NCBI RefSeq assembly: GCF_004353925.1 | Contig: NZ_SMOK01000005.1 | Location: 167,404-231,403 of the forward strand | Reading direction: 5' to 3' | From: Pseudomonas sp. H9 | Lineage (GTDB): Bacteria > Pseudomonadota > Gammaproteobacteria > Pseudomonadales > Pseudomonadaceae | DNA length: 64,000 bases | Shown here: positions 27,026-34,959 of the stretch, piece by piece | Layout: every line of letters starts with the position of its first letter | Position numbering within the stretch: position 1 is the first letter of the stretch | The notes under the pieces: generated by a model | The model's database searches: none | Seen by the model: only the letters and a program-made list of their open reading frames with translations | Told to the model about the DNA's origin: nothing | Program-made: the position numbers and the translations under genes

Positions 27026-27144
27026 TCAGTGGTGCCACCACGCCAAACGGATAAGCTCACAGCGCTCAAATCCAAATCCAATACTCCCCGATAATCCGTG
27101 AAGAACCTTTTTTTTGGTTTGTCTTTGGCCTCGGGTGCCTTTTG

Positions 27145-27214
27145 GTAGGAGCGGGCTTGCCCCGCGATGCGATGTAGCTGAATGCTCGTTATCGCGGGGC
27201 AAGCCCGCGCCTAC
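27145..27214. repeat. REP pair overlapping the cobA 3' end
   Basis: Inverted REP units; the right unit (27192-27214) lies inside the cobA reading frame and encodes its last residues and the stop codon. Confidence 0.93.
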
Positions 27215-27956
27215 TGGGAAAAGCCTGCAGCAGTGTGCTGGCAGGTGTCTGCTCGGCAACCACGTCTCCGATGACCAGGATCGCCGGGCTGCGCAGCTGA
27301 AAGCGCGTGGCGTCCTCACACAGGCGCAACAGCGTACTGTGTTGCTCGCGTTGCTGGGGTAGGGAAGCGTTTTCGATCATCGCAACCGGAGTATCGGCTG
27401 CCAAGCCACCTGCAAGCAGACCTTGCTGTACTTCGTCGAGCTTGCTGACCCCCATGTACACCACCAGGGTAGTCTTGCCCTGTGCCAGCGCCTGCCAGTT
27501 CAACGGGCTGTCATCCTGGGTGTGCGCTGTGACCAGGGTCACGCCGCGGCTTACTCCACGCAAGGTCAAGGAAATGCCGCATTGAGTGGCTCCAGCCAAG
27601 CCTGCGGTAATGCCATTGACTAGCTCGGTTTCAATCCCGCGCGCTTGCAACCAGGCAGCCTCTTCACCGCCGCGTCCGAAAATGCAGGGGTCGCCACCTT
27701 TGAGGCGGGCGACGCAGCGGCCCTGGCGGGCATAGCGCAGCATCAGGCGTTGAATGAAGGCCTGCGGCGTGGAGCGGCAGCCGCCGCGCTTACCGACGGC
27801 AACCACTCGCGCCTGGGGGCAGTGCGTGAGAATCAGTGGGTTGACCAGATCATCGATCAACACCACCTCGGCTTCGCTCAAGGCGCGTACGGCTTTAAGG
27901 GTCAGCAGCTCCGGGTCGCCGGGGCCCGCACCTATCAACCAGACTTTCGCATTCAT
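27189..27956 (-). CDS. cobA: Uroporphyrinogen-III C-methyltransferase
   Basis: 255 residues. SUMT signatures are present: VWLIGAGPGDPELLTLKA at the N-terminus, GKRGGCRSTPQ, RLKGGDPCIFGRGGEEA and the GITAGLAGA segment. It methylates uroporphyrinogen III twice with SAM to give precorrin-2 for siroheme (needed by nitrite and sulfite reductases) and cobalamin. The last nine residues (PSRRGLAPR) and TAA come from a REP element, so the native C-terminus has been replaced or extended. It follows the kinase/phosphatase gene by 28 bp in the nas cluster. Confidence 0.93.
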   Translation of the reverse strand: MNAKVWLIGAGPGDPELLTLKAVRALSEAEVVLIDDLVNPLILTHCPQARVVAVGKRGGCRSTPQAFIQRLMLRYARQGRCVARLKGGDPCIFGRGGEEAAWLQARGIETELVNGITAGLAGATQCGISLTLRGVSRGVTLVTAHTQDDSPLNWQALAQGKTTLVVYMGVSKLDEVQQGLLAGGLAADTPVAMIENASLPQQREQHSTLLRLCEDATRFQLRSPAILVIGDVVAEQTPASTLLQAFPSRRGLAPR

Positions 27957-27984
27957 CGGTTTTCCTCATCGGCAAAGGGCGCTG

Positions 27985-29655
27985 TCAGCCTTTTAGCAGG
28001 CAGATCAGCAAGATCAGGTTAAGTAACAAGGACAGCATTCCCAGGCTGCGCCAGACTTTCAGTGGTTCGCGTTCAAGCAGCGGGCGCGGGCGGACACTCA
28101 GGTGCTGGCGTTCACCTTGCTCAAGCAATAAAAGCCACTGTTCTGCGGTTTCAAAGCGTTGTTGCGGGTCGGCATGCAGGGCCTGCATCAGGTTGTGCTC
28201 CAGCCACTCGGGCAGGTCTGGGCGGTAGCGCGCAGCACTGGCCGGCTGAGTGAAGCGTGGGCGTTGAAACGCTTCAATTTCGCCATAGGGGTAATGGCCG
28301 GTCAGCAGGTAGAACAGGGTTACGCCAACGCTATACAGATCCTGTTGGGCGCTGGGTAGTGCGCCGTCAAATGCTTCCGGGGCAATGAACGAGGGGGTAC
28401 CTGGCAGCTCATGGTTGCGCTCCTCGGAGAGTCCGGGGCAGAAGGCCAGGCCAAAATCCAGCACGCGCAACTGGCCGTCCTCGCCAAGGTGCAGATTCTC
28501 GGGTTTGATGTCGCAATGCAGGATGTTGCGCCGATGCAGCAAGCCCACGGCCTGTAACAACTGCTGAGCGAGCGATTGCCATTGCGCTAGCGGCAATGGG
28601 CCGTTGCGCTCGAACAGTTGTGCCAATGTCTGGCCCGGGTACTCGCGCATCAGGTAGTACAGGTGCTGGCGCTGGCTGGCAGGGTGTACTTCGGGGAAGT
28701 AGCGCCCGGCAACCCGGCGCAAGAACCATTCCTCGAGTAGCAGGCTTTGCACGGCCCCCGGTTCACCCTCGCGTTGTGTCGGCAGTGTTTTCAACAGCCA
28801 GGCGTTTTGCTCACGATCATGAACACGGTAAAGCAGTGATTGCCGGCTATGGCCGAGCAGTTGCTCAACCGTCCAGCCGTCAATCGACTGGCCGTCGCGC
28901 AAGGTCGGTGGTAACGGCCACTGTTGCAGTTGTGCCAGGGAGTCGCCGAGGTTGCTCTCGCCCAGTTGGTCGATGCGTACCAGCAAGGCGCTGGCGTTGT
29001 CCTGGCTGCCGCTGTGGTGAGCTGAGCTGACCAGCGTTTGCGCGGCGTCCTGCAGGTCGATCTGTTCGCGTAACACCGCGCGTATCTGCGACTCGCTGAG
29101 GCTGGCCCAGACGCCGTCGCTAAGCAGCACGAAACACTCACCAGCGTGCAGATCGCCTTCCAGGTAATCCACCTGCAGGTGTTGATCAAGGCCCAGGGCG
29201 CGTTTGAGCACATGCTGCATACCCGGTTGGTCCCAGACGTGATCTTCACTGATGCGCTGCAACTGCCCGGCACACCAACGATAGATACGACAGTCGCCGA
29301 CATGCGCCAGGGTGAAGCGTCGTCCGCGTACCACCAGAGCGCTGAGGGTGGTCAGTAGCGGCTGGCCGCCGCCATTGGCGCGCAGCCAGCGGTTCTGCGC
29401 CAACAGCAGGCGGTCAAGGGCCTGGGCCACGCCCCAGGTCGGAGGGGTGGCATAGTAGTCCAATGCCAGCGATTGCAGGCTTGCCCGTGCAGCCAGGCCA
29501 CCGTCGGCACATTGGCTGACACCGTCAGCAAGGGCAAACAGGTAGCCTTTGCTGGCGGCCAGTTCCGGGTTCGGCGTTACCAGGCGCAGGGCATCCTGGT
29601 TCTCTTCCCGCGGGCCGGTGGCGCTGGCTTGGGCAAAGCTCAGTTGCAAGCTCAT
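27985..29655 (-). CDS. PP2C phosphatase - Ser/Thr kinase fusion
   Basis: 556 residues. An N-terminal PP2C domain (about 5-230) has ALADGVSQCADGG, HVGDCRIYRW and LLSDGVWASL with the metal-binding Asp residues; a protein kinase domain (about 262-520) has Lys289, HCDIKPEN (Asp382), DFG at 400-402 and GTPSFIAPE, though the glycine loop is degenerate. One helix at 537-554 anchors it in the membrane. The same protein sits in the nas cluster of P. aeruginosa between nasA and nirB. Its targets are unknown; a role in nitrate assimilation is inferred from context. Confidence 0.93.
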   Translation of the reverse strand: MSLQLSFAQASATGPREENQDALRLVTPNPELAASKGYLFALADGVSQCADGGLAARASLQSLALDYYATPPTWGVAQALDRLLLAQNRWLRANGGGQPLLTTLSALVVRGRRFTLAHVGDCRIYRWCAGQLQRISEDHVWDQPGMQHVLKRALGLDQHLQVDYLEGDLHAGECFVLLSDGVWASLSESQIRAVLREQIDLQDAAQTLVSSAHHSGSQDNASALLVRIDQLGESNLGDSLAQLQQWPLPPTLRDGQSIDGWTVEQLLGHSRQSLLYRVHDREQNAWLLKTLPTQREGEPGAVQSLLLEEWFLRRVAGRYFPEVHPASQRQHLYYLMREYPGQTLAQLFERNGPLPLAQWQSLAQQLLQAVGLLHRRNILHCDIKPENLHLGEDGQLRVLDFGLAFCPGLSEERNHELPGTPSFIAPEAFDGALPSAQQDLYSVGVTLFYLLTGHYPYGEIEAFQRPRFTQPASAARYRPDLPEWLEHNLMQALHADPQQRFETAEQWLLLLEQGERQHLSVRPRPLLEREPLKVWRSLGMLSLLLNLILLICLLKG

Positions 29656-29664
29656 GGTCGTGCC

Positions 29665-30876
29665 TCAGACCCGCGCAGCCGTCACTGCGGCCGAGCCCCA
29701 GGTGGTGCGCCAGCGTTGTTTGACGCCATACAGCCCGAACCATGCCAGTACCCCCAGGCTTGCGAACAGCCACAGCCCCAGTTGGTAGTCGCCGCTGTGT
29801 TGTTTGATGGCGCCAAGACCGGCGGCGAGCAGGAAGCCACCGATACCGCCAGCCATGCCGATCAGGCCGGTCATTACTCCGATTTCCTGGCGGAAGCGTT
29901 GTGGCACCAGTTGGAACACCGCGCCATTGCCTGCACCAAGGCCGAGCATGGCGCTTACGAACAAGGCCAGTGCTGCGATCGAGCTGGGCAGGTTGAAGCC
30001 GACTGCAGCGATGCACAGCGCGGCTACGGTGTACATCGCCAGCAAGGTGCGGATGCCTCCGAAGCGGTCTGCCAGGGCGCCGCCCAATGGCCGCATCAGG
30101 CTGCCGGCGAAGACGCACGCGGCTGTGTAGTAGCCAGCGGTGACCGGACTCAAACCGTACTGATCGTTGAAGTAGCCGGGCAGGGCACTGGCCAGGCCGA
30201 TGAAACCACCAAAGGTGACACTGTAGAAAAACATGAACCACCAACTGTCGCGGTCGCCCAGGGCTTTGAGGTAATCGGCCGTGGCTTTGGGTTTCGGACG
30301 CTGCGGGGCATTGCGTGCGAGCAGGGCGAACAGCACCAGGGTCAACAGCAGCGGGATGACGGCAAAGCCGAACACGTTGTTCCAGCCAAAGCTGGCGGCC
30401 AGCACCGGCGCCAGCAGAGCGGCGAATACGGTGCCAGAGTTGCCAGCGCCAGCGATGCCCATGGCCTTGCCTTGGTGTTGGGCGGGGTACCACTGCGAGG
30501 CCAGTGGCAGCGAGACGGCAAAGGATGCACCGGCAACGCCGAGGAACACCCCGAGCAGCAAGGCCTGCTCATAGCTGTGAATCCCCAGGTGCCAGGCACA
30601 GAACAGGGCGATGATGACGATCACCTGGCCAATCAGGCCGGCGGTTTTCGGCGACAGGCGGTCCACCAGTATGCCCATGACAAAGCGCAGGATCGCGCCC
30701 GCCAGAATCGGTGTGGCAACCATCAGGCCGCGTTGCTGGGTGGTCAGTTGCAAGTCGGTAGCGATTTGCACCGCCAGGGGGCCAAGCAGGTACCAGACCA
30801 TGAAGCTGAGGTCGAAATACAGAAAGGCGGCGAACAGCGTAGGGATATGCCCGGACTTCCAGAAACTCGTATTCAT
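29665..30876 (-). CDS. nasA: Nitrate transporter, NarK/NasA family MFS
   Basis: 403 residues with 12 helices and the nitrate signature GNSGTVFAALLAP near residue 146 plus a second one (GMAGGIGGFLL). It imports nitrate for assimilation. The gene begins the kinase-cobA part of the operon, 10 bp before the kinase, and is preceded by a sigma-54 type promoter and a terminator-bearing leader. Confidence 0.93.
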   Translation of the reverse strand: MNTSFWKSGHIPTLFAAFLYFDLSFMVWYLLGPLAVQIATDLQLTTQQRGLMVATPILAGAILRFVMGILVDRLSPKTAGLIGQVIVIIALFCAWHLGIHSYEQALLLGVFLGVAGASFAVSLPLASQWYPAQHQGKAMGIAGAGNSGTVFAALLAPVLAASFGWNNVFGFAVIPLLLTLVLFALLARNAPQRPKPKATADYLKALGDRDSWWFMFFYSVTFGGFIGLASALPGYFNDQYGLSPVTAGYYTAACVFAGSLMRPLGGALADRFGGIRTLLAMYTVAALCIAAVGFNLPSSIAALALFVSAMLGLGAGNGAVFQLVPQRFRQEIGVMTGLIGMAGGIGGFLLAAGLGAIKQHSGDYQLGLWLFASLGVLAWFGLYGVKQRWRTTWGSAAVTAARV

Positions 30877-30916
30877 CGAACACCTCGTTAAGCGCTACAC
30901 CCCAAAGGGCAGAAAC

Positions 30917-30968
30917 GAAAAAGACGCCGCCTTCCGGCCCGCTGAAGCGAGGGGAATGCGACGTCTTT
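30917..30968 (-). terminator. Leader terminator before nasA (NasT target candidate)
   Basis: In the transcript AAAGACGUCGC pairs with GCGGCGUCUUU (11 bp with one U-G pair) followed by UUUUUCG, about 45 bases before the nasA start. NasT-type ANTAR proteins prevent termination in nas leader RNAs. A smaller hairpin (CGCUUCAGCG) lies inside the loop. The two-hexaloop ANTAR target was not proven by eye. Confidence 0.8.
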
Positions 30969-31013
30969 GTCGTGAAGGGGGCAACCGCCGTTGGCTACCA
31001 GTACAAACTACTC

Positions 31014-31029
31014 AGCAAAAGCCGGGCCA
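31014..31029 (-). promoter_or_regulatory. Sigma-54 promoter of the nasA leader
   Basis: On the minus strand TGGCCCGGCTTTTGCT has the required GG-N10-GC spacing and near-consensus flanks. A start about 12 bp downstream (near 31003) would give a leader of about 125 bases including the terminator. Confidence 0.8.
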
Positions 31030-31051
31030 GTTATCACTGCGGGGGGCAACT

Positions 31052-31121
31052 GTGGGAGCGGGCTTGCCCCGCGATAGCGGTGTATCAATCACATCGAATC
31101 GCGGGGCAAGCCCGCTCCTAC
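31052..31121. repeat. REP pair
   Basis: Inverted REP units between the nasT stop and the nasA sigma-54 promoter. Confidence 0.95.
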
Positions 31122-31128
31122 TGTGGTG

Positions 31129-31704
31129 TTAGCCGAGCAGATCACTCATGGCGATGATCTGCTCAGCCACCTGGATCAGTTTCTGCTGCTTGCTCATGGC
31201 CTGGCGCCGCATCAAGGTGTAAGCCTGCTCTTCTGTGCAGTCTTTCATGTTCATCAGCAAGCCTTTGGCCAGTTCGATGCGTTTGCGCTCGGCCAATTGC
31301 TGATCACGGGCCTGTAGCTGAGCCTTGAGTGCCTGGTCACTCTCGAAACGCGCCATTGCCACATCAAGGATTGGCTGCAGCCTTGTCGCCTGAATGCCTT
31401 CAACGATGTAGGCGCTGACCCCGGCCTTGATTGCCTGGCGCATCACGCCGGGGTCATGCTCGTCGGTAAACATCACAATCGGCCGCGGTTGGTCGCGGCT
31501 GACCAGGATCACTTGCTCCATCACGTCCCGGCCAGGTGACTCGGTATCGATCAGCACGACATCCGGATGCACCAACTCAACGCGAGCCGGCAGGTCGATG
31601 GTCAAACCTGACGCTTCGATTACTTCAAAGCCGGCTTCAACCAGTGCTGCCTTCAGGCGCCCAACCTTTTTCTCAGTGTCATCTATCAACAGGATTCGCA
31701 GCAT
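31129..31704 (-). CDS. nasT: ANTAR antitermination regulator NasT
   Basis: 191 residues: a receiver-like domain (Asp8, Asp9 and Asp53 in VLIDTESPG) and a C-terminal ANTAR RNA-binding domain (RKRIELAKGLLMN, then AYTLMRRQAMSKQQKLIQVAEQI). NasT binds leader RNA to allow read-through into nitrate assimilation genes when released from NasS. It lies 15 bp downstream of nasS and upstream of nasA with its terminator leader, the classic arrangement. Confidence 0.94.
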   Translation of the reverse strand: MLRILLIDDTEKKVGRLKAALVEAGFEVIEASGLTIDLPARVELVHPDVVLIDTESPGRDVMEQVILVSRDQPRPIVMFTDEHDPGVMRQAIKAGVSAYIVEGIQATRLQPILDVAMARFESDQALKAQLQARDQQLAERKRIELAKGLLMNMKDCTEEQAYTLMRRQAMSKQQKLIQVAEQIIAMSDLLG

Positions 31705-31719
31705 TTGGGCGTTTCCCTC

Positions 31720-32934
31720 TCAGCGACAGGCAGGGGCAGCGGGCGTTTCGGCCAGTGCGTGAAAGGCGAAGCTGCGGGCATAGCCGGCGGGGTCGCTACC
31801 GTCCCAGTAGGTGCCATCGATCAGTTGGCTGCGACGCATGTTCTGTTCAGGGCAGGGCACGCCAAGGTCAGTGGCCGCGTCGCGGTACAGCGCCAATTGT
31901 TGTACCTGGCTCGCCACGTCCAGATAGTCGGGGTCTTCGCGCAGCAGGCCCCAGCGGCGAAACTGGGTCATGAACCACATGCCGTCGGACAGAAAGGGAA
32001 AATTGGCCCGGCCATGAGCGTGCAGGCGCAAGGCGTGGGGGTCGTGCCAGTGATTACCCAAGCCATCGTGGTAATGGCCGAGCAGGCGCGGTTCGATACT
32101 GTTCAGCGGGCTGTCCAGGTAAGCCTTGCCGCTGAGCAACTGCGCAGTGCTGCGGCGATTTTCCAGGCTTTGCTCGATGAACCGGCTGGCCGCCAGCACG
32201 GATTGGATCAATGCTCTGGCGGTGTTGGGGTACTGTTCGACAAAGGCACGCGTGCCGGCCAGGACCTTTTCCGGGTGATCGGGCCAGATCGACTGGCTGG
32301 TGGCCAGGGTGAACCCCTGGCCCTGTTCAATTGCATCGGCCGACCAGGGCTCGCCCACGCAAAAACCATCGATGCGGCCAGCCTGCAGGTGAGCCAACAT
32401 TTGCGCAGGTGGCACTACCACACTGTTGACGTCGTCAAGCGGGTGGATGCCCTGGCTGGCGAGCCAGTAATACAGCCACATCGCATGGGTGCCGGTTGGA
32501 AATGTCTGGGCAAAGGTAAGTTTTGTGCCGCTTTGGTGCACAAAGCGCTCCAGTGCCTCGGGGCGGGTCACGCCTTGGCGTTGTAGCGCCGACGAGAGAT
32601 TGATGCCCTGGGCGTTCTGGTTCAGGCCCATCAATACCGACATGGCGGTCGCACTGGTACCGCCAATGCCCAGATGCACGGCATACACCAGGCCATACAG
32701 GCAGTGGGCGGCATCCAGCTCGCCGCTGACCAGTTTGTCGCGCAGACCGGCCCAGGAGCTCTGACGCTTGAGGTTCAGGCTCAGGCCGTAGGGTTGGGCA
32801 AACCCCTGAGTGGCCGCAACTACCACTGAGGCGCAGTCGCTTAATGCCATGAAACCGATGTTCAGGCTGTGCTTTTCCGGCGCATCGCTGCCGTTGACCC
32901 AGGCCAATGGGGGAGTGAGGGTATCGTTGTTCAC
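31720..32934 (-). CDS. nasS: Nitrate/nitrite sensor NasS
   Basis: 404 residues of the NrtA/CmpA periplasmic-type binding protein family but without a signal peptide, as expected for the cytosolic sensor NasS. It holds NasT inactive and frees it when nitrate or nitrite binds. Characteristic stretches are [17 protein letters not shown] and [12 protein letters not shown] near the N-terminus and [12 protein letters not shown]. It is divergent from pyrD. Confidence 0.93.
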   Translation of the reverse strand: MNNDTLTPPLAWVNGSDAPEKHSLNIGFMALSDCASVVVAATQGFAQPYGLSLNLKRQSSWAGLRDKLVSGELDAAHCLYGLVYAVHLGIGGTSATAMSVLMGLNQNAQGINLSSALQRQGVTRPEALERFVHQSGTKLTFAQTFPTGTHAMWLYYWLASQGIHPLDDVNSVVVPPAQMLAHLQAGRIDGFCVGEPWSADAIEQGQGFTLATSQSIWPDHPEKVLAGTRAFVEQYPNTARALIQSVLAASRFIEQSLENRRSTAQLLSGKAYLDSPLNSIEPRLLGHYHDGLGNHWHDPHALRLHAHGRANFPFLSDGMWFMTQFRRWGLLREDPDYLDVASQVQQLALYRDAATDLGVPCPEQNMRRSQLIDGTYWDGSDPAGYARSFAFHALAETPAAPACR

Positions 32935-33084
32935 AGTGTCGCGCCTGTATCGGAAGTCAGGCCGGGCCGCTGGCGGGCCGGTGTTTCACGTCAACAAAGC
33001 AACCCATATGCCAAGGCGACGCTGTCCCCCGGACGGCGCCGCCTATATAATCGCCCCCTCACTCACGTCGAGCTAAGCCCGCCC

Positions 33085-34107
33085 ATGTATACCCTGGCCC
33101 GCCAGCTGCTGTTCAAGCTCTCTCCGGAGACCTCCCATGACCTGTCCCTAGACCTGATCGGCGCCGGTGGCCGTCTGGGTTTGAACGGGCTGCTGACCAA
33201 GGCTCCGGCTTCGTTGCCGGTCACTGTTATGGGCCTGGAGTTCGCTAACCCGGTCGGGCTGGCTGCTGGTCTGGACAAAAACGGAGCGGCCATCGACGGT
33301 TTTGCCCAGCTGGGTTTTGGTTTTGTCGAAATCGGCACGGTCACCCCCCGTCCGCAGCCTGGCAATCCAAAGCCGCGCCTGTTCCGTCTGCCTGAGGCAG
33401 AGGCGATCATCAACCGCATGGGCTTCAACAACCTGGGTGTGGATAACCTGATCAACCGGGTTCAGGCGGCCAAATACCGTGGCGTGTTGGGGATCAACAT
33501 CGGCAAGAACTTCGACACTCCGGTCGAGCGCGCCGTGGACGACTACCTGATCTGCCTGGACAAGGTCTACAACCACGCCAGCTACATCACCGTCAACGTC
33601 AGCTCGCCCAACACCCCAGGCCTGCGCAGCCTGCAGTTCGGTGATTCGCTCAAGCAATTGCTGGACGCCTTGGCCGAGCGGCGCGGGCAACTGGCTGCAC
33701 AACAGGGCAAGCACGTCCCGCTGGCCATCAAGATTGCCCCCGACATGAGCGACGAAGAAACTGCCCTGGTGGCGGCCGCGCTGGTCGAGTCAGGCATGGA
33801 TGCGGTGATTGCCACCAACACCACGCTGGGCCGCGAGGGCGTCGAAGGTCTGCCGCATGGCGATGAAGCCGGTGGTTTATCCGGTGCGCCGGTGCTGGAA
33901 AAGAGCACCCATATCGTCAAGGTGCTGGCGCAAGAATTGGGCGGCAAATTGCCAATCATCGCTGCCGGTGGCATTACCGAGGGCAAGCATGCGGCCGAGA
34001 AAATCGCAGCGGGCGCAAGCCTGGTGCAGATCTACTCGGGCTTCATCTATAAGGGGCCTGCGCTGATTCGCGAGGCGGTGGACGCTATCGCGGCCATGAA
34101 GCGCTGA
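33085..34107 (+). CDS. pyrD: Dihydroorotate dehydrogenase (quinone), class 2
   Basis: 340 residues from ATG 33085 ([15 protein letters not shown]), the family start; an upstream in-frame extension to 32869 is not family-like. It has the membrane-binding N-terminal helix, [26 protein letters not shown] with the catalytic Ser, and the FMN-binding AAGGI and [12 protein letters not shown] near the end. It oxidises dihydroorotate to orotate for pyrimidine synthesis and passes electrons to ubiquinone. TATAAT at 33046 is a plausible -10 element. Confidence 0.97.
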   Translation: MYTLARQLLFKLSPETSHDLSLDLIGAGGRLGLNGLLTKAPASLPVTVMGLEFANPVGLAAGLDKNGAAIDGFAQLGFGFVEIGTVTPRPQPGNPKPRLFRLPEAEAIINRMGFNNLGVDNLINRVQAAKYRGVLGINIGKNFDTPVERAVDDYLICLDKVYNHASYITVNVSSPNTPGLRSLQFGDSLKQLLDALAERRGQLAAQQGKHVPLAIKIAPDMSDEETALVAAALVESGMDAVIATNTTLGREGVEGLPHGDEAGGLSGAPVLEKSTHIVKVLAQELGGKLPIIAAGGITEGKHAAEKIAAGASLVQIYSGFIYKGPALIREAVDAIAAMKR

Positions 34108-34117
34108 ATGCAGGCAT

Positions 34118-34143
34118 AAAAAAGGGCCCCTTGAAGGGGCCCC
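34118..34143 (-). terminator. Terminator between pyrD and rmf
   Basis: GGGCCCCTT and AAGGGGCCC form a strong stem. On the minus strand it is followed by TTTTTT, which suits rmf; on the plus strand it lies 17 bp after pyrD with no T-run. Confidence 0.82.
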
Positions 34144-34201
34144 TGGGCCTTAGCCCGCCGCCCGGATGGGGCGCGCATGGTGAATGAATTCAGATCCTCG
34201 T

Positions 34202-34417
34202 TCAGCCAACGGCGTGAAGTTCGTTGAGTCTGTGTATACCCGCAGTGCCGGTCATACCGTCCCAGTTGTCGCCACGTCCTTCGCGCCAGCCGTTAATCCA
34301 GGCTTGGCGTACTGACGGTAGAGTAAAAGGGCAAAGCTCGCGGGATTTGCCGGCAACCCCATAGTGGTAGCCTCGTGTAAATGCTTTTTCCAACGGATCA
34401 CGCTTAAGTCTTCTCAT
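34202..34417 (-). CDS. rmf: Ribosome modulation factor
   Basis: 71 residues with the RMF pattern: MRRLKRDPLEKAFTRGYHYG, RELCPF, and VRQAWINGWREGRGD. RMF converts ribosomes into 100S dimers in stationary phase. It lies convergent with pyrD and divergent from rlmKL. Confidence 0.96.
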   Translation of the reverse strand: MRRLKRDPLEKAFTRGYHYGVAGKSRELCPFTLPSVRQAWINGWREGRGDNWDGMTGTAGIHRLNELHAVG

Positions 34418-34959
34418 AGGGTGTTGCCCTCACTTGTTGACTGTAATGTCCCGTCGGCCTCGTCTGAGGCCGGGCAGAGTCTTTCTGCCGGTGTGCGCTC
34501 GCTGCCGGCGTGGCGAGCAGAAGTGTTGTCCCGTTGCGGTGACAACCTGAGATGAGTTCTAACCAATGCACGACACAGTGTGAATGATCGTTTTGTCATA
34601 AGGACGTAACGTTTCTTAGGGCCAAAGGATAAGTAAATAAATGCTTCAACTCAGGAACAGATGAAAACCCCGCTATGATCAGGGTTTGATCGCAGTTGAA
34701 ATCACTTGGCCAGTGCTCGGTGGTAATTTGTAACAAAGCTGTCAATACGACGAAGGGTCATTTTTCACCCGGCGCGTCATGAAATTTTCATTCTGCCCGG
34801 CAATCAAAGACATTTCTGCCCCTGGCAAAAGGTCTGGTTGCCCGGGTGGCCCGGCACTCATTGCAGTGCCATTCGAGTGCTCGCTGGAAAGGCGCTCGAT
34901 TAAACACGGGGAGGCAATGCGCTTGCCTTCCACTTATTGCTAAAGGCACTGGATACCTC
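34418..34959. other. Intergenic region between rmf and rlmKL
   Basis: 542 bp with relatively AT-rich sequence near 34560-34800. It must hold the rmf promoter and the rlmKL promoter. A hairpin (GGAGGCAA with TTGCCTTCC, one bulge) lies at 34911-34932 just before rlmKL. No small gene is supported. Confidence 0.6.
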
